Of a stretch of 64,000 nucleotides of DNA, positions 23,667 to 32,146 are shown one piece after another. Below the pieces are notes generated by a model. The model saw only the letters and a program-made list of their open reading frames with translations. It was not told where the DNA came from and searched no databases. Numbering within the stretch: position 1 is the first letter of the stretch; each line of letters starts with the position of its first letter. Origin of the DNA: Crossiella sp. SN42 (lineage in GTDB: Bacteria; Actinomycetota; Actinomycetes; Mycobacteriales; Pseudonocardiaceae); contig NZ_JAMHIV010000023.1 in NCBI RefSeq assembly GCF_023897065.1, forward strand, positions 116,987-180,986. The letters run 5' to 3'. Both the position numbers and the translations under genes were made by a program.

Positions 23667-25259
23667 ATGTCGACGCGCCAGGACAGCCGCAGCGTGCTGT
23701 TCGTCGTGCACACCGTGGCCTCGGCCAACCGGCTGCTCGACCTGGTGCCGTTGTTCGACGCCGATCTGCGGGTGGCGCTGCATTTCACCTGCCCCGAGGA
23801 TTCCACCGCGCCGGATGGGGTGGCGGAGTGCTTTGCCGCGCTGGGCATTCAGCCGCTGTCCTGGCAGGCGGCGCTGGCCGCCAAGTTCGACCTGGCGATC
23901 ACCGCGAACCACCGGGGTGACCTGCACGAGCTCAGCGCGCCGGTGATGATCGTTTCGCATGGCGTCGGATATACTAAGAATTCGCCCGGAAATCGGAAAT
24001 CGGAAATCGGAAATCGGAAATCGGCCTACGGCCTTTCGCCGGAGTACGTGCTGCGCGACGGCGAGGTCATCGCCAGTTCGCTGGTCCTCTCCCATTCCGA
24101 ACAGCTCGACCGCCTGGCCCGGGACGTGCCGCAGGCCCTCGGCGTGGCCACCGTCGCAGGCGACCCCTGCCTGGACCGCCTGCGGGCCAGCACCCTGCTC
24201 CGCCGGCGCTACCGCGACCAGCTCGGCCTCCGGCCCGGCCAGCGCCTGATCGTCATCTCCTCCACCTGGAACCAGGGCTCGGTCTTCGGCACTTGGCCGC
24301 GGCTCTACGCCCAGCTGATGGCGGAGCTGCCGGTGGACGAGTACCGGGTGGCCGGGATCGTGCATCCCCATGTGTGGCACGGTTCCGGCCCGTTCGAGCT
24401 GCGCCGCTGGCTGGCCGACTGCGTGCGCGCGGGCCTGCTGCTGATCCCGCCGCTGGAGGGCTGGGGCCCGGCGCTGATCGCGGCGGACGCGGTGGTCGGC
24501 GACCACGGCGCGGTCACCGCCTACGGCGCGGCCCTGGACCGCCCGGTGCTGCTGGCCGCCTTCCCGGAACCGGAGGTGGTGCCCGGCACCAGCGTGGACC
24601 TGTTGGGCCGCACCGCACCCCGGCTCGATCCCACCCGCCCGCTGCGCCCGCAGCTGGACCGGGTGCTCGAGGAGTTCCTCCCCGGGCAGCACCGCGCGGT
24701 CGCCGACCTGGTGTCCAGCCATCCCGACCAGGCCGCCGCCCGCCACCGCGCCCTGGCCTACCACCTGCTCGGCCTGCCCGAACCCACTACGCCGGCCCTG
24801 GTCCCGCTGCTCGCCCCGGACCGCCTGCCGCGGCCCGCGCGCGCCGCCGCCGTGCGGATCACCGGCCGCCTCGACGGCGACGCGGTGCACCTGACCCGGC
24901 ACGCCGCCGACGTGCTGCGCGGCCGTCCGCTGGACGCTCCCGAGCTCGCCGACCCGCACCTGGTCGCGCACCTGCACCACCCGGACCGCACCCTGCGGCA
25001 GACCGCGGAAGTTCTGCTCTGTCAAGAAAACGAGCTGTCCTTCGCGGCCCTGCCCAGCTGCCGGATCTTCCTGCTCGGCGACCAGCTGCGCCTGCGCGAC
25101 GGCCGCCGCTACCGAGTCGAGTCCACAATGGACAGTGATCCGGCGCTGGCCGCCTCGGCCGTCCTGCTGCTGCCCGACCCACCCCGCGAGCTGCGCGTGG
25201 TCACCGGCGCGATCGAGCACCGGTTCCGGCTCACCCCGCCGGCCGCAGCCCCAGGCTGA
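23667..25259 (+). CDS. GT-B-fold-like (CDP-glycerol glycerophosphotransferase-like) protein, unknown function, copy 2
   Basis: A 530-residue paralogue of the protein at 18036, clearly diverged but collinear. Shared landmarks are 'VLFVVHTVASANRLLDLVPLF', 'IVSHGVGYTKNSP', 'LSHSEQLDRLA', 'VAGDPCLDRL', 'VISSTWNQGS', 'IVHPHVWHG', 'LRRWLADCVRAGLLLIPPLEGW' and 'ADAVVGDHGAVTAYGAALDRPVLL'. It carries the same AAATCGG x5 tract at the equivalent place. The last 140 residues form a separate poorly conserved domain. Its 3' end overlaps the convergent NB-ARC gene by 29 bases, repeating the arrangement of the first module. Reaction and substrate unknown; sugar or polyol phosphate transfer is an inference from fold. 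Confidence 0.75.
   Translation: MSTRQDSRSVLFVVHTVASANRLLDLVPLFDADLRVALHFTCPEDSTAPDGVAECFAALGIQPLSWQAALAAKFDLAITANHRGDLHELSAPVMIVSHGVGYTKNSPGNRKSEIGNRKSAYGLSPEYVLRDGEVIASSLVLSHSEQLDRLARDVPQALGVATVAGDPCLDRLRASTLLRRRYRDQLGLRPGQRLIVISSTWNQGSVFGTWPRLYAQLMAELPVDEYRVAGIVHPHVWHGSGPFELRRWLADCVRAGLLLIPPLEGWGPALIAADAVVGDHGAVTAYGAALDRPVLLAAFPEPEVVPGTSVDLLGRTAPRLDPTRPLRPQLDRVLEEFLPGQHRAVADLVSSHPDQAAARHRALAYHLLGLPEPTTPALVPLLAPDRLPRPARAAAVRITGRLDGDAVHLTRHAADVLRGRPLDAPELADPHLVAHLHHPDRTLRQTAEVLLCQENELSFAALPSCRIFLLGDQLRLRDGRRYRVESTMDSDPALAASAVLLLPDPPRELRVVTGAIEHRFRLTPPAAAPG
23990..24024 (+). repeat. Heptanucleotide tandem repeat AAATCGG x5 inside coding sequence (copy 2)
   Basis: Five perfect AAATCGG units in the second GT-B-like gene, at the position and in the frame of the first copy. 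They are preceded by an AT-rich stretch containing TATACT (23970-23975). The 43-base block 23982-24024 is identical to 18402-18444, while the surrounding coding sequence has diverged strongly. Confidence 0.95.
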
Positions 25260-27171
25260 TCTCCAGCCGCACGATCTCCTGGCTGTCCGGCGCCAGCTCG
25301 CGCAGCACCACGAGCAGGCTGCGCAGCGAACCGTCCGCCCGGAACAGCTCCGCGGCCCGCCGCAACTCCGCCGTGGCCGGTTCGCCGAGTGCCCGCCGGG
25401 CCAGCCCCAGCTCCAGGGCCACCTTGGCCTGGTTGTCGGTCTCCGCCGTCCCCGCGAAGTGCTCCGCCGCCGCCAGCAGCAGCTCCACCGCCTCCGCCGG
25501 CCGTCCGATCGAACGCAGCAACCTGGCCCGCTGCAACCGCAGGATGGCGAAGGTGCGCGGCCGGGCGGGTTCCGGCACCAGGGTTTCCGTTGCCAGCCAA
25601 GACTTCTCGAACCACTCCGCCGCGTCCTCGGCGTCCCCGCGCTTCGCCGCGATCTTGCCCCGCCACTCCAGCGCGCTCTGCTGCCCCGACCCGTCCGCAC
25701 AACGCGCCGCGGCCTCGTGCTGCTGGGCGAAGCACTCATCCGCCGCCGCGAGCTCGCCCACCGCGAAGTGCGCCGACCCGAGCTGCCCGGCCATCCGCAT
25801 GATCGCCGCGTCCACGCCCAGCCGCCGGGCCGCGGCCAGCCCGAGCTGGTGCGTCTCGATCCAGTCGTCGTAGTGCCCGTGCAGGTGGTAGAGGCCCCAC
25901 AGCGCTTCGCACAGCTGCCAGGCCGCCGCGTCGAACCCGTGCTGCTCGGCCAGCCGCACCGTGCCGCGCAAGGCGTCCCGATGCCCGGACAGCCAGGCCA
26001 GCGCCTCGGCCCTGCTGACTCGCGCGGGAGCCAGCTCGGCGAACAGCGGCCCGGACCTGGGCCGGTCGGAAAGCACCTTGTCCCTGGTCACCGCGCCGTG
26101 CAGGTAGTGCTCGATGATCCGCCCGAGCACCTGCTCCAGCTCGCGGAAGCCCTCCTCGGCCAGCGCCCGGGCGGCCGCATCCCGCCAGACCAGCTCGTCC
26201 AGCCGGTACCGCCCGTCCTGCTCGGTCAGCAACGCCAGGTCGGCCAGCTCGGCCAGCAGCTCCTCGGCGTCCGCACCGAGCAGCGCGGTGGCCGCCGCGA
26301 GATCCAGCTCAAGGCCCGGATGCAGGCCAAGTCGCCGGTAGGCCACCTGGAGGTCTCCCAGGCCCGCGTAGGTGAGGTCGAAGGACTCGCGCACCTCGTC
26401 CCGGCCCGCGCTGCTCACCGCGGCGAGCCCCTGCTTCGCGATCCGGTCCAGCAGCTTCGGCGCCCGGCTGGACGCGGCCAGCTGGGCGGCGATCACCCGC
26501 AGCGGCAACGGCAGTCCGCCGACCGAGCGCGCCACCGCGGTCAGCTGCTCCGGGGCGAGCGCGGCCGTGCCGGGCCCGAGGATCTGGCGGAACAGGTCCA
26601 GCCGGTGCGGCATCTCCAGGCCGTCGATCTCGACCAACCGGTAGCCGTGCCCGATCAGCCCCGGCGCGAGCAGCCGGGTGGTGGTCACCGCGACCGCGGC
26701 CCCCGGGGTGGCCAGCCGGAACCACTCGACCTGTCCGGCCGAGGTGACGTTCTCCAGCACCAGCAACAACTTCCGGCCCGCGGTCAGGTTCAGCAGGGCC
26801 TTGCGCCGCTCCTCCGCGGCGGCCGGCTGGTCCCGCCGGGGCAGGCCGAGCGCGGTCAGCACCTCGCCCAGCTTCTCGCCGACCGCCGCCGCTTCGTCCC
26901 GTTCCGGCCCGCCGAGCCGGACGTGGATCTGCCCGTCCGGGAACCGGTCAGGGGTGTCCCGGTACCACTTCACGATCGCGCTGAACCGGCCGGCGCCATC
27001 CGGCCCGCACACCGCCAGGAAGGTCGGCAGCCCGGCGGCGAAGGCCTGCTCGTGCAGCGTGCTCATGGTCTGCCGGTGCCGGTCCCGGTTGACGAACCAG
27101 GCCGCACTCGCGGGCAGCTCCCTCGGCGGCGCGAAGCCCGGCGCGCCCCTGTCCCCCTGCTGTTCCGCCAC
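25231..27171 (-). CDS. NB-ARC/TPR STAND-like protein with degenerate P-loop, copy 2
   Basis: A 646-residue homologue of the protein at 19655-21751. The P-loop position reads 'AVCGPDGAGRFSAIVKWY': the invariant Lys is Arg and the following Ser/Thr is displaced, and the Walker B equivalent is 'LLLVLENV' with Glu-Asn. ATP binding or hydrolysis is therefore doubtful. 'FPDGQIHVRLGG', a winged helix ('YRLDELVWRDAAARA') and a TPR region to the C terminus ('RLQRARLLRSIGRPAEAVELLLAAAEHF') are retained. GTG 27171 is the best start; a GTG/ATG further upstream gives only Arg-rich shadow sequence. It converges on the second GT-B-like gene with a 29-base overlap. It may be a pseudo-ATPase partner of copy 1. 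Confidence 0.8.
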   Translation of the reverse strand: MAEQQGDRGAPGFAPPRELPASAAWFVNRDRHRQTMSTLHEQAFAAGLPTFLAVCGPDGAGRFSAIVKWYRDTPDRFPDGQIHVRLGGPERDEAAAVGEKLGEVLTALGLPRRDQPAAAEERRKALLNLTAGRKLLLVLENVTSAGQVEWFRLATPGAAVAVTTTRLLAPGLIGHGYRLVEIDGLEMPHRLDLFRQILGPGTAALAPEQLTAVARSVGGLPLPLRVIAAQLAASSRAPKLLDRIAKQGLAAVSSAGRDEVRESFDLTYAGLGDLQVAYRRLGLHPGLELDLAAATALLGADAEELLAELADLALLTEQDGRYRLDELVWRDAAARALAEEGFRELEQVLGRIIEHYLHGAVTRDKVLSDRPRSGPLFAELAPARVSRAEALAWLSGHRDALRGTVRLAEQHGFDAAAWQLCEALWGLYHLHGHYDDWIETHQLGLAAARRLGVDAAIMRMAGQLGSAHFAVGELAAADECFAQQHEAAARCADGSGQQSALEWRGKIAAKRGDAEDAAEWFEKSWLATETLVPEPARPRTFAILRLQRARLLRSIGRPAEAVELLLAAAEHFAGTAETDNQAKVALELGLARRALGEPATAELRRAAELFRADGSLRSLLVVLRELAPDSQEIVRLEISLGLRPAG

Positions 27172-27217
27172 GCCACCCGACCCTACACAGACCCGGTGAC
27201 CTGCGGTGGGCGAACGG

Positions 27218-28108
27218 TCACGCCCCGCGCAGGATCTCCCCGACCGGGCGACCCGTCTCCGCCTGCCCGAGGTAGGCCCGCGCGGCATGCGGCTCGCGCC
27301 CGTTGTCCACCAGCCGATGCGGCTCGACCACCTCCGCCGCTCCGGGGAACAGCCGGCCCAGCTCGGCTTCGGCGGCGATCAGGTCGTCCCGGTCCAGGAT
27401 GTTCACCCAGCGGCGCAGCAGCGGCGGGACGTGCGGTGGCTGGGGTGCCAAGCGCTCGTAGATCACCGTGCGCAGCCCGAGCGGGGAACCCAGGGTGACC
27501 AGCAGCGGAAGGGGATGCGCCAGGCGGTGCAGGGCCTCGTAGGCGACCACGGTGCCCAGGGAGTGCGCGACCACGACCTTGGTCTCCGGTCCGAGCTGGG
27601 CGGTCAGGCGTTCGACGATCTGGTTCCTGGTGTCCGGTTCGGTGAAGTACTGGGCGACCTGGCCGAGGGCCTGCCAGAAGTACTGCTCGGCCAGCGCGAA
27701 CCCGAGCCTGCCGAAGGTGCTCATCCGGGTGGCGGCGCGCAGCAGCGGGCGCAGCGCGGCGCGCGGGCCCTGGGCGTCGGGGTGCTCGCCGGTGGCCACC
27801 GCGAGGGCGCGGGCGGCTTCCTGGCGGTCTGCCTCCTGTGGGCCGCGGGTGGCGGCGTTGCGCAGGATGTCCGCGAGCAGTCCGGCGACCAGGTCCTCCT
27901 GGGCGGGCATGGCCACGCCCTGCTGGTCAGGGCGGCCGAACAGGTCCGCGAAGTAGGCCAGGGTGGTCCGGCCGGGCAGCGCGTCGGCTTCGGCGGTGAA
28001 CCCGGCCGCGCGCAGGCCGACCGCGAGATCGGCGGTCATGCTCGCGCCCAGGTCGGCCGGATCATGCCGTTCCTGCCCGATCCCGTGCACCAGGACGACC
28101 TCGGCCAC
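27218..28108 (-). CDS. Alpha/beta hydrolase, PGAP1/lipase-like
   Basis: A 296-residue alpha/beta hydrolase. 'AEVVLVHGIGQE' is the first strand and oxyanion-hole region; 'KVVVAHSLGTVVAYEAL' contains the nucleophile Ser in a GHSLG-like elbow (here A-H-S-L-G). 'LVTLGSPLGLRTVIYERL' follows as in PGAP1- and lecithin-cholesterol-acyltransferase-type lipases. GTG 28108 has GGGGGA six bases upstream. The gene is divergent from the caspase-like gene and directly downstream of the second NB-ARC gene, so it may be an effector of a conflict system, since such hydrolases can act as phospholipases. That role is inference. Confidence 0.78.
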   Translation of the reverse strand: MAEVVLVHGIGQERHDPADLGASMTADLAVGLRAAGFTAEADALPGRTTLAYFADLFGRPDQQGVAMPAQEDLVAGLLADILRNAATRGPQEADRQEAARALAVATGEHPDAQGPRAALRPLLRAATRMSTFGRLGFALAEQYFWQALGQVAQYFTEPDTRNQIVERLTAQLGPETKVVVAHSLGTVVAYEALHRLAHPLPLLVTLGSPLGLRTVIYERLAPQPPHVPPLLRRWVNILDRDDLIAAEAELGRLFPGAAEVVEPHRLVDNGREPHAARAYLGQAETGRPVGEILRGA

Positions 28109-28193
28109 CGGTTCCCCCGATCTTTCGACACCCGTGGGTGCACCGTAGCCCGGCGGCTTGCCCGCGGCCGGGGCGGTGGGAGATCTTTCTCGG

Positions 28194-30884
28194 GTGGAGC
28201 GACTGGCGCTGGTGATCAGCTCGGAGTGGCATGCCTCGGGGCGGCTGGTGCCCGTGCTGGGCAAGCACGCCGACGCGGTCGCCAGGGTGCTCACCGATCC
28301 GGTGATCGGCGACTGGACCCCGGCGCTGCCCGGCCGCCCGCTGCTGCTGGACCCGACCGCGGCGGAGCTGGACGAGGCGCTGCGGCTGGCCTTCGAGCGC
28401 GCGCACCGGGACCGCGCGGTGCTACTGGTGTTCTTCGTCGGCCACGGCGTGCTGACCGAGGACGACTACTACCTGATGGCCACCGACAGCACCGACCTGC
28501 CCGACTCGCGGGACTCGCTGCTGCTCGGTCAGCGGTTCAAGGAGCTGCTGCGCCGCTACTCCGGCCTGGACGGGCTGGTCCTGGTGGTGGACGCCTGTCA
28601 CTCCGGCCGGGCGATCCAGGCCGCGGGCCGGCACTTCCTGGACCAGATCAGCCGGGCGCGCCGCCGGGTGGAGGTGCTGACCGCCTCCGACGACGATCCG
28701 GCCTTCGGCGCCTGCCTAGCCCGCGCCGTGGTCACCCAGGCCGCGATCGGGCACGCCGGCTACGGCGAGCGGCTGCGGGTGGCGGATGTGCGCGAGCTGG
28801 CCAGGGACACCTGCCGTCTGCAAGTGCCGCAACAGTTCTCCTTCGACGGCACCAGCCAGCTCAGCGACGGCGATCCAGCGCTGTGGCTGCTGCACAACCC
28901 CGGTAGCCGCTGGCTGCGCTCGCCGCTGGCCGGCACCGCGCTGCTCGGCGAGGTGGAAAGACTGCTGGCCAACCGGGTGCACCGGCCGGTGTTCGCCGAG
29001 GCCGGGCGCGCGCTGGCCGGACCGGCCCGGTGCGTGGTGCTGCAGGGGCCGAGGGGCAGCGGCAAGTCGGTGGTGGTGGCCGGCCTGCTGGAGGGAGGCA
29101 CGCCGGTGCACGCGGCGATCCTGCTGCGCGGCGGCGAGCTGTTGTCCCAGGTGGCCGCGGAGCTGCGCAGGCAGCTGACCGCGCAGGTCGAGGGGTTCGC
29201 CGAGGCGTTCGCGGCCTACTGCGGGCGCGGGGACCTGGTGTCGCCGGGAGCCGACCCGTTCGAGCTGAACCTGCTCGGCCCGTTGCGGTTGCTCCCGGAC
29301 CCGGCCGAGGTGCGGATCGTGGTCGACGGCGTGGATGCGCTGTCCGACCAGCGGGACCGGTTGTGGGCGGGGCTGATCGCGCTGGCCACCGATCCGGCGG
29401 TGCCGGTGCGGCTGCTGGTCGCCACCCGAACCGTGCCGGACGGGCTGGCCGGGGCCGAGGTGGTCGCGGTGCCGAGGGCGACCATGGCCGAGCTGACCGA
29501 GTTCGCCCGGCTGCGCGAGCTGGAGGAGCACCAGGTCCAGCAGGTGGTCGAGCAGGCGGACGGGAGCTGGGCGGCCGCGCACCTGTTCGCCGAGGGTTTT
29601 GTGCAGCGGCGCGGATCCGCCGACGGTGGCCAGGTGCCGCGCGGACTGGCCGATGCCTACCGGGAGCGGCTGCGGCGAGCCAGGCTGCACGACGAGTCGG
29701 ACCCGCTGCGCGCGCACACCAGGAGCGTGCTCGCCGCGCTGGCCGCCGCGGGAGCCGGGCCGGTGCTGCCGTTCCCGTTGCTGGCCAAGGCATGTGGGCT
29801 CACCGAGACGCAGGCGCACGCGGTGCTGCCCAGGCTCGGTTCACTGATCGTGCGCGGCCAGCCCGGCACCGCGGCCGAGCGGGTCGGCCTGGCCGAACCG
29901 GAGCTGACCGAGCACCTGGCCGACGGCACGGTGCTGGGCGTGGACCCCGCCGAGTGGCACGCCCGCCTCGCCGACGCCATCACCGAACTGGCCCCGCCGG
30001 GCGGCTCCGGCCCGGTCGCGGACTACGCGGCGGCAGCTGAAGCCCGGCACCGCTGGCGGGCCGGCCGGTTCGCCGCGGCGCTGGACAGCCTGGACGAGCG
30101 CGAGGCGCAGATCCCGGTGGAGCAGCGGGAACGCTGGATCGCGCTGGCCCGGCTCGTCGACGAGCAGTTCGGCCCGGAGCACCCGCTCACCCTGCGCGCG
30201 CAGGCCAGGATCGGGACCTGGACCGCCAAGGCCGGTGACCCGGCAACCGCGCTAAACACCTTTGCGCAGCTGCTCGAACGGGCCATCCCGCTGCTCGGCG
30301 AGGACCATCTCGAGGTGCTGAACCTGCGGGAGAACCGGGCGTTCTGGCTCGGCGAGAGCGGGAACTGGCCGCTGGCGCGAGACCTCCTCGACGCGCTCGT
30401 CGCCGACTGCGCCCGGCTGCTCGGACCGGAGCACCCGCAGACGTTGATGGCCCGCCAGCACGTGGCGCTCAGCGCGACGAAGTGCAAGCAGGAGGAACGC
30501 GGTCTGGCGCTGTTCCACGAACTGCTGCCGCTGCGCGAACGGGTGCTCGGCCCGGCCCACCTGGACACTCTCCGTACCCGGCACAACATCGCTTTCTGGG
30601 AGTCGTACCTGGCATACCCCCCCCCGTCCGTTTTTCCTTCGCGGTTCTGGTCGACGACCTCATCGCCTCGGTCGGGTCGGACCACCCGGAAACGCTCACC
30701 GCGCGTTACCACCAGGCGGTGTTCCTGCCGGAAACCCAGCGGGCGCAGGCGATCGCGCTGCTGCGCGAGCTCCGGCCCGCCATGGAGCGGGTGCTCGGCC
30801 CCTGGCACGGCGACCTGCGCAAGCTCGACGCGAAGCTGGCCGGGTATGAGGAGCCAGCCGGCAGGTAGCGCGGTGGCGGCATGA
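28194..30884 (+). CDS. Caspase-like / P-loop NTPase / TPR protein, frameshifted at a C9 tract
   Basis: Residues 1-230 are a caspase-like (C14, CHF) protease domain: His in 'VLLVFFVGHGVL' (about residue 82) and Cys in 'LVLVVDACHSGRA' (about 132). A P-loop NTPase follows, with Walker A 'LQGPRGSGKSVVVAG' (about 284) and 'VRIVVDGVDAL'. From about residue 650 come TPRs of exactly 42 residues ('FGPEHPLTLRAQ', 'LGPEHPQTLMA', 'LGPAHLDTLRT'). At 30617-30625 a run of nine C breaks the frame: the annotated frame ends in Arg/Ser/Cys-rich nonsense and stops at 30884, while TPR coding resumes in another frame to 30868. Adding one C restores a perfect 42-residue unit. The start is GTG 28194; GTG 28176 is an alternative. 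Confidence 0.8.
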   Translation: MERLALVISSEWHASGRLVPVLGKHADAVARVLTDPVIGDWTPALPGRPLLLDPTAAELDEALRLAFERAHRDRAVLLVFFVGHGVLTEDDYYLMATDSTDLPDSRDSLLLGQRFKELLRRYSGLDGLVLVVDACHSGRAIQAAGRHFLDQISRARRRVEVLTASDDDPAFGACLARAVVTQAAIGHAGYGERLRVADVRELARDTCRLQVPQQFSFDGTSQLSDGDPALWLLHNPGSRWLRSPLAGTALLGEVERLLANRVHRPVFAEAGRALAGPARCVVLQGPRGSGKSVVVAGLLEGGTPVHAAILLRGGELLSQVAAELRRQLTAQVEGFAEAFAAYCGRGDLVSPGADPFELNLLGPLRLLPDPAEVRIVVDGVDALSDQRDRLWAGLIALATDPAVPVRLLVATRTVPDGLAGAEVVAVPRATMAELTEFARLRELEEHQVQQVVEQADGSWAAAHLFAEGFVQRRGSADGGQVPRGLADAYRERLRRARLHDESDPLRAHTRSVLAALAAAGAGPVLPFPLLAKACGLTETQAHAVLPRLGSLIVRGQPGTAAERVGLAEPELTEHLADGTVLGVDPAEWHARLADAITELAPPGGSGPVADYAAAAEARHRWRAGRFAAALDSLDEREAQIPVEQRERWIALARLVDEQFGPEHPLTLRAQARIGTWTAKAGDPATALNTFAQLLERAIPLLGEDHLEVLNLRENRAFWLGESGNWPLARDLLDALVADCARLLGPEHPQTLMARQHVALSATKCKQEERGLALFHELLPLRERVLGPAHLDTLRTRHNIAFWESYLAYPPPSVFPSRFWSTTSSPRSGRTTRKRSPRVTTRRCSCRKPSGRRRSRCCASSGPPWSGCSAPGTATCASSTRSWPGMRSQPAGSAVAA
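30617..30625 (+). repeat. C9 homopolymer at the frameshift site
   Basis: Nine consecutive C lie inside the TPR region of the caspase-like gene. A tenth C would join the upstream frame to the downstream frame. Such tracts are prone both to slippage in vivo and to sequencing error. Confidence 0.9.
30626..30868 (+). pseudogene. Out-of-frame TPR C terminus of the caspase-like gene
   Basis: In the frame one base away from the upstream gene, this stretch reads 'FAVLVDDLIASVGSDHPETLTA' and 'AIALLRELRPAMERVLGPWHGDL', a clear continuation of the 42-residue TPR series. It ends with TAG at 30868, 12 bases before the glycosyltransferase start. It has no start codon or ribosome site of its own, so it is the displaced end of the upstream gene and not a separate gene. 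Confidence 0.75.
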
Positions 30885-32146
30885 CGCGACCGCTGCGGAT
30901 CGCGCTGCTGACCTATCGCGGCGCCCCGCACTCCGGTGGCCAGGGCGTGTACGTGCGGCACCTCAGCCGGGAACTGCGCGCGCTCGGCCACTCGGTCGAG
31001 GTCTTCGCCGGACCGCCCCATCCCGAGCTGGATCCGGGCATCCCGCTCACCCGACTGTCCACTTTGGACATATTCGGCGAGCCGTTCCCGTTCCGGCCGC
31101 CGCCGCTGCGGCAGGTGCGCAGTGCGGCGGACTGGGTGGAGTACCTGGACTTCCGGTTCCGCGGCAACTACCCGGAGCCGCTGTCCTTCTCGCTGCGGGT
31201 GCTGCCGGAGCTGTGGGCCCGCCGGGCGGAGTTCGACCTGGTGCACGACAACCAGGGCCTGGGCTACGGGCTGCTCGGCCTGCGCTGGCTCGGCCTGCCG
31301 CTGGTGGCGACCGTGCACCACCCGGTGGCCATCGACCGCGACTTCAAGCTGGCCACGACCACCGGCGCGCACCGCCGCGGCGCGCTGCGCTGGCACCGCT
31401 TCGCCGACATGCAGGGCCGGGTGGCGCGGTGGGCCGACACGGTGCTGACCGTGTCCGCGGCTTCCAGGGCCGCGATCGTGCGCCGGATGCGGGTGCCCGC
31501 GGACCGGGTCTCGGTGGTGCCGCTCGGCGTGGACCACTCGGTGTTCACCGCCGGGTCCACCGCGAAGGCGCCGGGCCGGATCGTGACCACGGCCAGTGCG
31601 GACGTGCCGATCAAGGGGTTGCGCACGCTGCTCGCGGCGCTGGCGCTGGTGCGCGCGGAGGTGCCTGCCGAGCTGGTGGTCATCGGGCGGCCCAAGCCGG
31701 ACAGCCCGGCCGCGGAACTGCTGGCCCGGCCGGAGCTGGCCGGCGCGGTGCGGTTCGCCCCTGATCTGTCCACTGTGGACCTCGCCGGACTGCTGCGGTC
31801 GGCGGAGGTGGTCTGCGTGCCCTCGCTGTTCGAGGGCTTCTCGCTGCCCGCGGCCGAGGCGATGGCCTGCGGCACGGCGCTGGTGACCACCTGGGCCGGC
31901 GCGCTGCCGGAGGTCGTCGGCCGGGACGAACAGGCCGCGGTGCTGGTGCCGCCGGCGGATCCGGTGGCGCTGGCCGCCGCGTTGACCAGGGTGCTCACCG
32001 ACACCGCGCTGCGGGAGCGACTGGGCAAGGGCGGTCTGCGCCGGGCCGCCGAGTTGTCCTGGCGGCGCACCGCACTGGCCACCGTCGAGCAGTACCACCG
32101 CGTTCTCGCTGATTCCTGCCACCGGAGCGAACTTGCTGACCATTGA
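30881..32146 (+). CDS. GT4-family glycosyltransferase
   Basis: A 421-residue GT-B glycosyltransferase of family 4. The N-terminal domain has 'ALLTYRGAPHSGGQGVYVRHLSRELRALGHSVEVFAG', with the glycine-rich acceptor loop. The C-terminal donor domain has 'VVPLGVDHSVF', 'DVPIKGLRTLLAAL' and the EX7E-type motif 'FEGFSLPAAEAMACGTALVTTWAGALPEVVG'. It starts an operon: its end overlaps the methyltransferase start by 14 bases. The likely product is a glycosylated lipid or small molecule; donor and acceptor are unknown. The gene follows the caspase-like frame closely, but a functional link between them is not evident. Confidence 0.88.
   Translation: MTRPLRIALLTYRGAPHSGGQGVYVRHLSRELRALGHSVEVFAGPPHPELDPGIPLTRLSTLDIFGEPFPFRPPPLRQVRSAADWVEYLDFRFRGNYPEPLSFSLRVLPELWARRAEFDLVHDNQGLGYGLLGLRWLGLPLVATVHHPVAIDRDFKLATTTGAHRRGALRWHRFADMQGRVARWADTVLTVSAASRAAIVRRMRVPADRVSVVPLGVDHSVFTAGSTAKAPGRIVTTASADVPIKGLRTLLAALALVRAEVPAELVVIGRPKPDSPAAELLARPELAGAVRFAPDLSTVDLAGLLRSAEVVCVPSLFEGFSLPAAEAMACGTALVTTWAGALPEVVGRDEQAAVLVPPADPVALAAALTRVLTDTALRERLGKGGLRRAAELSWRRTALATVEQYHRVLADSCHRSELADH

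Noticed and set aside
25135..27498. A 787-residue plus-strand frame opposite the second NB-ARC gene
   Set aside because: Gln/Arg/Gly-rich mirror of the NB-ARC/TPR gene, without a ribosome site.
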